From: Promerops cafer
Taxonomy: Eukaryota > Chordata > Aves > Passeriformes > Nectariniidae
Direction of reading: 5' to 3'
Length of the DNA stretch: 64,000 nt
NCBI GenBank assembly: GCA_013398275.1
Contig: VZSE01006253.1
Coordinates: forward strand, 124,001-188,000
Of the stretch, positions 1 to 11,490 are shown piece by piece. The translations under genes and the position numbers were made by a program. How positions within the stretch are numbered: the stretch's first letter is position 1; each line of letters starts with the position of its first letter. Below the pieces are notes generated by a model that did no database searches, was not told where the DNA came from, and was given only the letters and a program-made list of their open reading frames with translations.

Positions 1-310
1 TACACTTCTGTGAATGCCATTCCATTATTTCCCTTTTGGCAAAATTCTAAGTTTGTTAAATCTTCCATTGATCCAGTGAAGTTTCTGCAGGTCTCCTTGT
101 TCAGCAGGTGATGCCTAGATCTCTCTGTCAGGGTTGTGTGAGAGCACTGCTCTCCCTATTCCACCAGCTTCCTTCCAACCCCTGGCCTTCCTCTTACCAT
201 GAGCAATCTAGGTGGTGTCCCACATGTATGCTGAGATCCTGTGATTGCAAACTTTGGTTAAGAATGCAGGAGAGTTCAGCCTTGAAAGTGTGATCTCTGA
301 GGTGCAGAGG

Positions 311-545
311 GTAAGAACATAAGACATGTTCTACCTTGTCCTGTTGTCCATCTGACCTAATCCTGTATCTCAAGACAGCATGTGAGCCTGGCCTGTGCAG
401 TCTGTGGTTTAAAGGTATTGGTGATAAATCCCACCTGTGTTGTCCTTTTACTATCTCTTTATGTGCTTGCTATCCAAGAACTTACCTATTAGCCTTTTGG
501 ACCTGCCATATTTCTACCTGCAGGGTAGAGGCATATGTATGAAGT
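311..545 (-). mobile_element. Possible ancient CR1 3' end
   Basis: The plus strand begins with GTAAGAACATAAGA and continues with segments resembling 'GTCCATCTGACC' and 'ATCCTGTATCTC'. These match, by memory, the 3' terminal part of the old amniote CR1 family that starts AAGAACATAAGAA and runs on to a 'GTCCATCTAGCCC...ATCCTGTC' motif when read on the antisense strand. The copy is badly decayed and its left part beyond about 450 is uncertain. The element would therefore lie on the minus strand. It could also be chance similarity; a RepeatMasker alignment would settle it. Confidence 0.4.
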
Positions 546-1722
546 CTTAGGGCATAATAATTTTCAGGTCAACTAGTCCACTAAAGATAAAAAATCAAAC
601 CGACTCCTTCACCCCCTTGTTAAGTCCAAATCTCTATATTACAACAAGCTATTTCATTGCTCAGGAAAAAAAAACTATATCCCATCCCACAGTGAGAAAA
701 TGAAGACACCCATCCTCCTTGCAACAAATTCTGTAACCCCACATCAGAATACTGACCACACGATATGGTTTTCCTTTCCTGGCTTTGGCTGGTCCTTGAT
801 TATTAAGACAAAAGCATTAAAAAAGTATCTAGGCCTTCCAAAGGCAAGTACTACTGGGGTAAAAATCATTTATGCTAGTGCAACTGAAAACAAAATTTGT
901 CCCATTCTTATCCGTTTTCTCCCATCAGCCTCCCACTTCTGTGTTTCATTTATTCTCTCCCTCCTGCTGCAAGGTTTTCCTTAAATCATATCTTCCCTCA
1001 AGGCTTTGCTATGTGTCTTTTCCAAAAACATTTTGTGTTCGAATTCCTCTGGTGCATTATAATTGTCTGAATGAGGTAGCACATTTATCATGACCCAGAC
1101 CCTGTCTTTTAACTTGGAGTGGAGAAGTGGGAAAATTTATTACACTATGGTATTATTTACAAGTTTAAGCTCTGTGCTTTTTTTTTTGTCCTCTGATAAA
1201 TATGATTTTTGTTCTCATTAATGATCATGGCAGCATGTCACAGTTATGAGCAGTTATTTTACCTTCTGATTACAGCAGCACCTCTTAGCCATAGATCTCA
1301 AAAAGGTTTGCAGTCTTGTAGTACTCCATTTAAGAGACAGATGGTTTATTATTGCTTTCTGAAAGACACTGAACTTCAATGTTTTACTGAAGATTTGTCA
1401 ACAACCAGACTAAAACCTAACCCAAACATCCTTTGTTTCTTTATGAGCAACTTTTAGTGAGATTCAGCTCAGAAGTAATTTCAGGATTGGGATGTGCTGT
1501 TGAGTGCAGAGAGAAGCTGATTTAGACCAAAGCCTTGTATTTATATAATAGAAGTCAGGTCAAATGAATCACAGTGTTGGTTGCCATGTCGTTACTAAAA
1601 ATTGGGAAGTTTCTTAAGGCAGAAAGAAGACTAGAGAGGATTTGATTATGCTTCTCTTGCCAAAGTGTTCCAAGTCAAGGGACTGGTGCTGCATTGCTAG
1701 GGTGCCCACAGGCTGGGCTGGT

Positions 1723-1752
1723 GCTGTGTGCTGCACAGGAGCAGCACACAGC
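1723..1752. repeat. Perfect 12-bp hairpin
   Basis: The arms 1723-1734 (GCTGTGTGCTGC) and 1741-1752 (GCAGCACACAGC) are exact reverse complements around a six-base loop, ACAGGA. A weaker pairing of 1708-1712 with 1763-1767 could extend the stem across a large internal loop. The region lies in a locally G+C-rich stretch. No terminal duplications or gene context point to a known element. Confidence 0.6.
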
Positions 1753-3439
1753 CTGACTGCCTCCTGTTTGACCAGATGAGCACAACTGCTTCAGCTTTGC
1801 TGCCCTCTGCCCTGCGCAGACCTCCAGCTGTGCCCCAAACTCCCCTCTCAGGGTGTGTCTCAGGGTGTGCAAGGCAAACACTGGGATTCCCACTGTGGAA
1901 ACAGCTTCCTACTGGGCAGAGACCCACAGCCTCACATCTGCTATGGATCTGAACAGCGAAAAACCCCAGGTGTACCAAGCAAGAATGATGGGTTTGGGTC
2001 TTCAAGGGACTCATCGCATTGAACTTGGAAGAGACCCAGGGCCTAGGGCTGTGTAGCCTTTCTCTCTGGCTTCATGGCAAGATACTCTCTCAGCAAGATG
2101 CTTCCTCAGTTTTATATAGCAAGGCAGATGTGTTCTAGGATGCAGATGTAGTCAGACGAGTATATAAGCAAAGCACAGAATTTTGTGTATTGATTTACAT
2201 ATCCTGAACATTGCAGCTCTTTAGAGAAAGGCCATACAAAGATTACTCAACCTAGGTCCGCTCTGCTCCAAAGCTGCTGAAGATGACCAATATTTAATCA
2301 ACTCAGAGAGTAAAACTAGTGGGATGAGAAAAAAAATATTATCACATTTTTAGAAGAATAAGGATGTGCTATTTAACTGAGATACTGTACTTTCATGCTT
2401 TCTGAACTTTTCTTGCAATTTAAAAGACATTTTCAGCCTGTGCAAATGTGATGTGGATACTTAACCAAGAGTAGAACACTCAACAGTTTGAACTGAGATA
2501 GTACCAGCTAAGTCAGTTGCCTTAAGCAAATAAATTTGGTATGAATCTAGTCCAATAAACACAAAAATATAATCAAATTTTGACTGAAATCGTGGGGACT
2601 GATAACTCAGTAAACAGCATTTCATATTGTTAGGTCAGCGTCGGCTGCAAGGCAAGTGAAATTGTAGGGTTCTTTAGAAATCATATTAATGAATAAATGA
2701 AGGATGTTCTTATCTCACACATGAATTATAATTTCATGGTGAGGGAAAATTGTACATCCTATCCCTGAGCCTCACACTGCTGGCTAATCAGTCCTGATGA
2801 CACCGGGGATTCCCATGCACTGAAGTGCAACCAGCAGCAGATGAACTTAAATGGAAGGACAGGATCTGGGTTATTTCAGGAGGATTTCCCTTTTCAGCTG
2901 TCAGCATTACTGAAATTCAGACAGGTCAAATCTTGTTTTCTGATGAGCCAAATGCAGATTGCTGTGGTTGTCACAGCAGCAGAAAGCTGTCCAGGACCAT
3001 CCTTCACCCCATATGGGATATGAGTGAAAGAGAGACTCAATAAGCTGTTAATGTATTCCCTCTCCAGACAGGTCAAATCATAGCTAATCTCATGCTAGCT
3101 GCTGCTACTTGGAGAGCTAACTCAGTGTGAACCATGCAGCTATAATTTGATCTGATGACTCCCATACAGAGGAGGTGATAAAGGACTGCAGAGAGTCCCA
3201 GGAGCTGTGAAGGGAAGGGGTCAGGCTGAACAGACCCCTCTTTGAGAAGGGTGGACCCCATCACAGGAAAGGCTCTGTGCACTGTGGGCAGTGGGGTATT
3301 TGAGGACAGACAGGGCAGTCTAACACTGTCTGCACTCCTGGGAGCCTGGCTTTGCAGGCAGTGTCAGGCAGCTCTCTGGGTGTGCGGGTCCAGCCTTGCC
3401 TAATGGATGAGGTGTTCAGAGGCAGCTCTTCTGATGGAT

Positions 3440-3840
3440 GTAGATGCAAAATAAAACACTTCTTTGTCAGGAAAAGTTTCATTACACCCATGGCAGCACT
3501 CCCACTGTAGTTTTTTAGTTTGGAGATGTTTTCTACAAATGCTGGACTTGCCAGTGTGTTTTCTGCAGGATTTCTTCTCTCTGGCAGAGACATAAATATC
3601 TTCAGGAAGTACTTTTTATTTGTTCCCAGTGGTAAATACCCTTTTGTGCATAAAACATCTTCTCTTTTATGTAAATTTGCTATTAACACTTCAGTTGTAA
3701 TTCTTCTTTTAGTAAATTGTTATTTCAACTCATACTCCCTCATTTATTGTCCCTTCCTTACTGAGAGGAGCAGGGGACGGGGAGTGGTTTATTTGGAGTT
3801 CAATTTCCCTGCTGGGGCTAAACCCAGCACATTTAATTGA
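3440..3840 (+). mobile_element. Degenerate 5' LTR of an avian endogenous retrovirus
   Basis: The last 60 bases before about 3838 resemble the 3' end of bird ERV-L-like LTRs: a G-rich stretch (GGGGACGGGGAGTGG) and then a 'CTGCTGGGGCTAAACCCAGCACA' type ending that closes with CA. Upstream lies a 'TAAAACATCTTCTC' segment, ACTTCAG and a 'TAAATTGTTATTTCAACTCA' stretch, which recalls the poly(A)-proximal R/U5 part of these LTRs. The left border is not visible and 3440 is an estimate. The link to the leader immediately downstream supports a 5' LTR rather than a solo LTR. Confidence 0.45.
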
Positions 3841-4417
3841 TGCTCAATGTAGGGCTCAAGGGAGAAGTTGAAATACAATTTTGATTGAATCATTTGTGTA
3901 TTGGATACAGAACTCCCTGGTTACAGTGCTTGATCTGTTCATGTGGGTGTGGTACCTAGTCCAGTATATATCCCTGTATGGGCTCCTCCTGATAGTATTT
4001 GTCAGAGTAGGGAGAGGGGTTAGGATTGCTTTGGTGATGTACTGTGTGACCTCAGTTTATCACATGATAACATCAAGGACAACGGGGGTCGTTTGGGATG
4101 TGAATTCAGTGTTGGTTGCCTGTCCTGGTCTTGGCTGCTACCTTTGGCAGTTCATTAATAATAGTACCCAGCTGGTGGAGAGAACAGGAGAGGATCCTTT
4201 CACCCTCTAAATCCTCGTTCAGGTCTGCTACAACAACTTTTGAGAATTTTGAATTCCCTTTGGATGTTAAGGACAGCATAACCTTGCTGCTAAATCTGCA
4301 ATATCTCTCTGTATGGTCTACACTGTCTTTAGAGTCAGGACAGAAATTTCTAGGGAAGTTGTTCAGGGACCTGCCCCAGGGATGGATAGTTCCAAGTAGC
4401 ATGAAAGGCGAGAGAAA
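3841..4417 (+). mobile_element. ERV leader and primer-binding region
   Basis: Directly after the LTR-like end comes GATGCTCAATGTAGGGCTC at about 3839-3857, which matches from memory the 'TGGTGCTCAACGTGGGGCTC' stretch that follows the LTR in many bird ERVs and contains the tRNA primer site, here mutated in the leading TGG. The frame from 3881 to 4210 encodes a hydrophobic, tryptophan- and tyrosine-rich stretch of the kind seen between LTR and gag in these elements. The stops and frame changes between 4210 and 4417 show that it is no longer functional. Confidence 0.5.
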
Positions 4418-4711
4418 ATGAGCCAGCTTTTGAAGAAGTATTCTGCTCCAATGATTTGGAAGTTCACCCCTGAACAAATACAGGACCCTGATAAAATGGC
4501 AGAATATTTGAAAGAAAATTGCTGTGGTGGTTCCAGAGAGGCATGGAGCTGTGCTGGGCCCTGGCTACTGCCTACCACACACTTTTTTACTGTACAGCAC
4601 CTTCAGGGGAGGGGAAGCACCATGGCCACAGACCCTGCAGCTGAATCAGAGCGACAACCCACGCCAGTAGCAGCTGCCCCTGTTAAGAAGAAGAAATTCA
4701 AGACTAAATAA
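4418..4711 (+). pseudogene. Broken retroviral gag, N-terminal part
   Basis: A 97-residue open frame that ends in a lysine-rich run (KKKKFKTK) and a stop at 4709-4711. Its early part (MSQLLKKY, then a WKFTPEQIQDP motif) resembles the start of gag in avian ERV-L-like elements. The next gag block starts about 100 bases further on in another frame, so the gene has been split by mutations. In an intact element gag encodes the internal structural polyprotein; this fragment cannot encode a complete one. The assignment comes from recognition of the motif order, not a database search. Confidence 0.5.
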
Positions 4712-4812
4712 ATTCTTGCAGAGAGTGATGAAGAGGGAGCAGGATCTTCAAAGCCAGTGAAGAAACAGGACCAGAGATAACCACCCAATCCCTATCCCTG
4801 GGGGAGCCCCTA

Positions 4813-5331
4813 TTGACCTGGCTTCTCCAGTGCTGGGATATTGTGGCCGATGGTGTGGCACCAGATGGTAGTGAAGCCAAACAACTGGAATCCCTCTCAT
4901 GGGATGCTGGTATTGACCAGGGAATCAGGAGAAGACCAGACACTTTCAGCCTCTGTAGACAACTTTTGTCAAGTGTGAAGGAAAGATACCCATGCAAAGA
5001 TGAGCTTTTAGTGTGCCACGAAGGGTGGAACAACACGGCACAAGGTATCTGGTACCTTAGAGAATTAGCTGTGCCAGAGATAATCTTTTCAGATGACCAA
5101 CAATTCCCTAATAATCCAGATAGCGTCCAGTGCACAGAAAATGAGAGACAAAAATTCGTATGGAATGTGCCAGCATCATATGCCAACTCATTGGGAGTGA
5201 TGTCATTGAAGGAGGGAGAACAAGAAGTGGAAACTTTGGTTGGCACACTCCGGATATATGAAGAAACTGTCTCTGCCCTGTTAAGGGCCTACATCTCTTC
5301 TGTGGAAAGACTGATAAAAAATTTCCAGTAA
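4813..5331 (+). pseudogene. Broken retroviral gag, capsid-like part
   Basis: A 172-residue open frame with the pattern typical of capsid regions in avian ERV-L-like gag: an N-terminal MTWLLQCWD, a KQLESLS segment, DAGIDQGI, a VKERYP motif, IWYLRELAVPEI, SYANSLGV and an EETVSALL helix. Bird copies of this protein family are often annotated as Fv1-like (Friend virus susceptibility-like), since mouse Fv1 derives from ERV-L gag. The frame stays open for 519 bp even though the flanks are broken. That could be chance or a sign of a fairly recent insertion; no start context, promoter or exon structure suggests use by the host. Confidence 0.6.
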
Positions 5332-5580
5332 TTAAAAGAGGAAATTAAAGAGGATCACAAGAAACTTAGAGAGGAGATTAAAGAGGAAATTTTCCATGCT
5401 CCACTAGTACAGACCAGAGACTCTGCTATTAAAAGCAGGTGCCCCCCCATTCAAGAGAAAGGGTACACTCCCTGAGGTACCTTGTGCTTTTACCTATATG
5501 AACATGGAGAACACACGAGGAAGTGGGATGAAAAACGCACCTAGCAGCCTGGGTTGAGAGGAAGAATGACTACCATCGTA
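5332..5580 (+). pseudogene. Decayed 3' part of gag
   Basis: After the stop near 5331 the sequence carries repeated GAGGAAATTAAAGAGGA segments (acidic-basic coiled stretch) and then fragments that in other frames read like the arginine-rich linker and the 'GYTP...GE..RKWD' block of the same avian gag family. Frameshifts separate these pieces. Past about 5580 I find no reverse transcriptase, integrase, envelope or 3' LTR, so the element is truncated after gag. Confidence 0.45.
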
Positions 5581-8500
5581 GTGCACAAGGCTTCTCTTTT
5601 ATTTTCCAAGAAGGTAACAATGAAAAAAATTGAATAGTAGATGCAATAACAGACTTTCCTTCTCCCTGCTCTTGATACAATCTGGCAGTCTGGAAGGGGA
5701 CTGATGGAACAGGTTATTGCATTGCAAATGGAATTCCACCATATATTGGGTCTGGATTCTGAGATCAGAGATTCTTCTGAAGCTCAAGAATTCGGGGCCA
5801 GGATTAGATACTGACAATACAAATGGCACTTGAGTGGAACCAAACCTTGACCAAGGCTGTAAACTGACTCTCATGACACTGAAGCCCACTAGTTTGATCT
5901 GAATTCTTTATTGCCTGCAGAACTTTTCTAAAGAAGGCAAGACAAATAATGAACTAGCTCATGGTGGCTAATGAGCCCTCATCTCCCAAATCACCAGATG
6001 TAGCCTTTCACTGGATATTTAAAAAGCAAGGTATGTGAGTAGAGAATATTTCGTAGTAAAGCAGCAAGTGGATTTTCCAGTCCTTCTTCACTACCACAGG
6101 TAGATAATATATCCAGTATGCCACATCAAATAATGAGAATTACTTATCTCCTTATTTTCTCTGTTCAACACTTGTTTTTCTGAAAACTTCTGAGGCATGA
6201 CTGTGGCCAGAATGGGTTTAAAACAGCAAAGCAAAGTCAGATCTCAGGAGTTTAACACAAGTTTAACACGTAGCCTTGTCCCAGGAGGAAGCCAGAGTGC
6301 TGGGCTGCAGGACACATCTCAGCATGTTTCCTGCCATTAGGGAAGGAGCTGTACCGAGCCGCTGAGGATCAGCAGGGCTCTGCCCTCACTTTGCTGCTGT
6401 TCCCGGGAAGTGCAATGCTAATGTTCTGAGGCCACCTACTGTTTGCTTTCAACACCTACACATGTTAATGTGTAGGATGCTGTCCAAGAGAGCAGGCTTA
6501 TCCTAATGACCAGAAAGTACTCCCAACAGTCCTTAAGGATGTCAGGATACACCAGAAACAGAACTTGCTCTACTTTAATTTAAGTAGCTTTATAAGTATA
6601 ATCATACACAGCTTGTTAGGACGATTTTTCAAGGAAAGTAAGTATTACTATCTTGATAATTTTTTACTTCATTAATATCCTCTGTAAACTCTCTCTGTAA
6701 GAATACCCTTAAAAGTGCCAAACACTCCCAGAGCTTCCACTTTCAAGTACTCAGGAGGAGTCTGGATGCACAGAATGAAATCCTAGCTCCACTGACTCAC
6801 AAGCAATTATTCCCCTTTGCATGAATAGAGCTAAGTTAGGGTTTTTCACTCTCTCAGTTCCTCATAATAGGAATTTGCTGATCCCATGCTGTTAAATCCA
6901 TCTGCTGCTTCAAGCGTTGACTTGAAGCACAATGAATAAAAGGAGAGAAAAAGGGAGGAGGAGAATCAGAAACTGTTATCCACAAAATACCCTGGACTGA
7001 AAGCCTCAAGCTGAGCCTGTGGAGGCCAGCTACTGCTGTACAAATGGAAAGAAAGCTGCAACTCCAGGCACTACAATCTTCTGCCTATTACTAATAGCAG
7101 GATTCAGTTGACTCTAATACACAGGGACTGCCTTCTATTTACACATTCATTACACATTCTCAGCTGCTATTTAGGCATTGACTCCCAGTTCATGCTGTAA
7201 CACAGGTCCCACTTTTCTTCCATTGAAATGGGGTCAATTGGATGTGGAGTCCTCTTCTTTCAGTCTTGTCTAGTGTGTAATGAGACATTCAGGCCTGTTC
7301 ACAACAGTGCCTCTCACCAACATCTAGCTTGTATTGGCTTCAATGCATCAATCAATCAATCAATCAATCAATCATCATTCAAAGAATTAATGGCTTATTC
7401 TTTTTTGTCAATTCTGCTCCACTAAAGCTCCCTTCTATTTAAACCACATTTTACAGAGACCATTAGGAATCCCAAAGTTCTCTCTCCTCTGTTTGCTGTA
7501 CCTTGGCTGGATAGCAGGTCCAGTTGTGCAGAAGCACTGCTGCTGGGTGCAGTCTCCAGATCCTAACAGAGAAGTTACCTAGCATGTTCTGCACAGCTCC
7601 AGTCACCCATTTCCAAGGAAAATGAAACAACTTGGAGCATGTATAAACTCATATTCTTTTTAACACATTTAAAATATTATAGATAGGGAAAAAAATATGG
7701 AAAATCTTTATTTTAAACCTCATTGTAATGAATGACCATGAAGTCCAAGAAAGTCACTTTCAGGGACTGAAAATCATAAATTCTTTATTGGTTTCTTCAC
7801 TCATTGTTAAAGAAAACCTTAAGGGTTGGTGGTGCATGAGTGGCTGGAAAATTTGATGTATGCACTGCCTTTCCTCAGCATCAGTGCAAGATAATTAGAA
7901 GTAGCTTGCCTTGAATTTTTTTTTTTTTCCTTTTAAGTTAAAAATGTTAAACCTTTCTTCCCTAAATTCACCTGGGAGATTTACAGGACCATGCTGAATT
8001 TAGAAAATGAAATTGTGTCTGAAATGAAAGCTAAGTGCTACCTGGATACCTGCAACTATGACCTGATTATTATGAACTTGTAAAGACAGAGATGGTCCCA
8101 ACTGTAAGACACATATTTTCTGTTTTGTAGGGCACATAGTCTTCATTCTAAGGAAAATGATCAGGAGAACAGTGTAGCCATGAGAAAGCAGATGAAATGG
8201 AAGAGTATTAGAGTCACACAGTAGGATGAGGCAGGGCTCAGAGGTGGCATAGAAAATGACAGCTTGGTGGCTTAGGCAGTGTGCTGCTTTTCAATGGTGG
8301 GCACCAAACTGAATATGCATTAGTGGCTGCGTATAAAAAATTGTCAACAATGACCTTGCACAGTGCTGCCATGTGCAGCAGACAGGAGCCCTTAAGCAAT
8401 CAGGATAGTAAAATCCCACAGCGCTGGGCTCAAGTCCCTTCTTCGGCAGAGGAAAGAGGTCAGCCAGTGGACATGAATGATGAAAAATAAAAATGTGAAA

Positions 8501-10410
8501 ATAGGAAAATAGAACCATGTAAAATGTAAACTATGCATAAAACTAAAGACATGAAAGGGGGGACATATAAGAGCACTAGCAATTATGAAACCCTACCAGT
8601 GGCAAAGTCCTATTATTAGGTGATATAATGTAAAGCTGATGTATTGAAGGCTGCATGTATGGAAGGAAACGTTTAGAATATTTCCATTCTAATCCAGGTT
8701 TCCATTCTACTGCTAAAGATAGTGATATCTCCTACTTGAACTCTTTAGAGCATTTAACTTGCTTTCTCATTCCTGTTCAAAGTCATTACTTACTGCAGAA
8801 CACGAACTGAATGGATAAAGCCTTTGGTAAGTGATACGTGCTATCTTTTCAGAGTCAACACACTTAAAACTACTGGAGAACATTTCACTCACTTATCCAC
8901 TTCTGTGCAGCTACTGTGAAGCCATAAAGCCTCTAAAATGGAGCATATGAGCCAGGTGTCCAATGTCCACACTGCTTCAAGGCAGTCTGAGAGGAAGCTG
9001 TCTACCCAATTCATGCATCTTGGCAGCTAAAAATGTGGGATCCCTCCAGGAAGGACTAGCAATATGCCCCAAGATTTATTTTATGACTGTCCTTGATATG
9101 GATCCAGGCAGGAAGGCAGATTACAGTTCAGAATCAGACAGGAGGGTGTTCCATACTCTCTGTAAAACTGTTAAATATAACATGAATCACACCTCAAACA
9201 TGAATGACTGATTCTATCAAGTATAAGCCCATTAGAAGTTTAAGCCATTGAATTGCTTCATTCAGTCTCTCAATTTATTGCAGATCAAACTACATACCAA
9301 TACAGTCACCACAACAAACAGGAATGTGCAGACAGAATGACTGATCAGGGCTGCTTGGTATTCTTAGTCCATCCAAGCTGTGTTTTAATACAGCCAACAA
9401 CAAAGGTACACATGTAAGTACCAGTACAAAGTGGTAACAGCATATAGAGAATACAGAGAATGGCAGAGTAACTCCTAAGCAGCAGTGGTTGTGAAAGCAA
9501 TTTCTAGACTGTGTTGAACAAACAGACGTGGTAAAAAGAACCAGTATTAGTGAATCTGTAATCAGGGCAATATATGGTAAACACAGTCAGAGTGCTCTTT
9601 CCATTTTGTATTTGGGATATTTAATAAACCCAGCACTGGTGTAATGCATCCTTTCAAGAGTGCTTAATAATATCTGTAGATGATCAATAGAGAGCCACAG
9701 AAATATTTGAGGGCTGAAGGAAGTTCTTCTCTGTGACCAAATTAATGAGTTTAGTGTTTTTATTTTGGTAGAAAAAAACCTTACAAATTACTTGTTTTCA
9801 GTCTATAAGACCATTACACATTGTGCTCTCATGACACAGGGATGCTGAAATTTAAAGAATTAGAGAGAAAAGAATAAGAACCAATACCAGAAAATGGAAG
9901 CAACCATTTGCAAATAAGAAATTAGGCAGAATCTTTTCTATTGGAAGCAACTGACAGAAGGAACAAGCCAGCAAGGGAAGGAGTGGGACCTCTGTTCCCT
10001 GATATATTCCTTTTTGGACTAGAAGTCAGTCTGGAGGGTTTCCTTTCATTTAGCACAAGGCCTATCTGTGCATAGCTGGGTGAAGTCCAGTGGCCTGTGT
10101 ATCACTGCAGGGCTCAGTGTATCACTGAGTATTTTGCCTTATACCCCTACAGTTGTGTCTACTCTTACCTCTGTCTCCAGCTTGCCTGCATAAACATGGA
10201 GCACAGGAAACATGGGCAGAGTCATCACTATTTATCTTGTCCACAGGCCCTCTCCTTGGGTGCAGGCTGCAGTGATCTATTCAGCTAACAGATAATCCCT
10301 CTCTTTTCTTATGCTGATCTGACATGCTACTTTCACATATTTCCAATGTACTGTGCAGGCATTGTTGCAGACCTAAAGAGAAACAAAATTGTCAATGCAC
10401 ATTTATTTGA
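5581..10410. other. Intergenic DNA, no gene seen
   Basis: About 4.8 kb of AT-rich sequence. Open frames are all under about 100 residues and show no domain, signal peptide or codon bias that I recognise. The only clear item is the ATCA microsatellite at 7347-7374. A short T tract lies near 7918-7928. Confidence 0.5.
7347..7374. repeat. (ATCA)7 microsatellite
   Basis: Seven uninterrupted copies of ATCA, 28 bp, followed by an imperfect ATC. Confidence 0.95.
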
Positions 10411-10470
10411 AATAGAATAGAATAGAATAGAATAGAATAGAATAGAATAGAATAGAATAGAATAGAATAG
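10411..10470. repeat. (AATAG)12 microsatellite at a CR1 tail
   Basis: Twelve exact copies of the pentamer AATAG (60 bp). It directly abuts the 3' end of a minus-strand CR1. Reading the minus strand, the unit is CTATT, which resembles part of the normal CR1 tail unit ATTCTATG, so the array probably arose by expansion of a shortened tail unit. Confidence 0.95.
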
Positions 10471-11490
10471 ACTATTTTAGTTGAAAGGACCTACAACAAT
10501 CATCTAGTTCCTGTGCCTAATTTAGTTGAAGAACTATGTCCAAATGGCTCTTAAACACTGACAGATTTGGGGAATGGACCACCTCTCTAGAAAGCCTGTT
10601 CCAGCATGTTTCTCTCGTAAAGAAATGCTTCCTAATGTGTAGTCTAAATCTCCCCTGGAGCAGTTTTGAACCATCCCTATGCATCTAATCACTGGATACC
10701 AGGGGGGGAGAGATAAGCACCTCTCTCTCCACTTCCCCTCTGAAGCTGTAGAGAGGAATAAAGTTGTCCCCTCACCCTCTTTTCCTCTAAACTAGACAAG
10801 CCCAAGGTTCTTAGCAGCCCCTTGTAGCTGTTGCCATCCTCTGGGTGCATTTAAGGACCTTCACATCCCTCTGAGCTGTCAGCTCAGCACTGCACACAGC
10901 ATTCAAGGTAAGAGGACACCAGTGCTGAATGCAGCAGGACAGTTCTGGCCAGCTGGTGATGCTGTGTCTGACGGACCCCAGGATGGGATGTGCTCTCTTG
11001 GCTGCCAGGGCTCACTGCTGGCTCACACTGAGCTGCTGCTAACCAGCACCCCCAGATCCCTGTCTGCAGGACTGCCCTCCCCAGGCAGGTCTTCTGCACC
11101 GCTTACTTGACTTAGGACACACTAGAATTACCTGCTCCTCAGCTTGTAAAAGATGTTTCTTACAGACTGACCAGTCCTGAAAAGTAAAAATACTTTTCTA
11201 AATATCTCCCTGAATAACTCAAAGCTTGCTCCTCTGAAGGCCAGGGTAGCAACTTTGCTGTCCTTTATTCTTATTTCACTGAAAATTTTAAACTCAACCA
11301 TTATGTCATCACTGTGGCCAACACAGTCTCTTACCATCACATTTTCTAATCCTTACCCCGAAACTCAACCACATCACCACTAACTGTAAGGAGTGTGCAA
11401 TCAAACCTCTCTCTTACATAGAGTGTCACACCTCCTACCTTGTCTATCCTGCCTATCCTTCCTGTAACCCTCCACCCCAGCACTCCAACT
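10471..11490 (-). mobile_element. CR1 LINE, about 1 kb, internally rearranged
   Basis: The plus strand reads as the antisense of a bird CR1: GAAAGGACCTACAACAATCA and CATCTAGTTCC (3' end), then segments matching 'CACCTCTCTAGAAAGCCTGTTCCAGC' and 'CTGGTGATGCTGTGTCTGACGG', the part with CTGCTAACCAGCACCCCCAG, and from about 11105 a 'GACACACTAGAATTACCTGC' block. The minus-strand frame 11128-11340 contains HSDDIMVEFKI and ATLAFRGASFELFREI, which resemble the endonuclease-side part of CR1 ORF2 (usual form SDHEMVEF and ATLDFRRANF). The reverse transcriptase core expected between these parts is missing, so the copy is internally deleted or consists of two insertions. The right border near 11490 is estimated from a 'CACACCTCCTACCTTGTC' segment. 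Confidence 0.8.

Larger units (their letters stand above)
1..3439. other. Intergenic DNA, mostly featureless
   Basis: No open frame here has recognisable protein features; all are short and on both strands. Two things stand out and have their own entries: a possible ancient CR1 end around 311-545 and a perfect hairpin at 1723-1752. The stretch from about 1675 to 2060 is richer in G+C than its surroundings and carries overlapping open frames on both strands, but no domain, splice pattern or repeat family was recognised in it. The rest is AT-rich unique-looking sequence. Confidence 0.5.

Noticed and set aside
3261..3689. 142-codon minus-strand frame
   Set aside because: It overlaps the LTR-like region and has no recognisable protein features.
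4704..5246. 180-codon minus-strand frame
   Set aside because: Antisense shadow of the retroviral gag relic.
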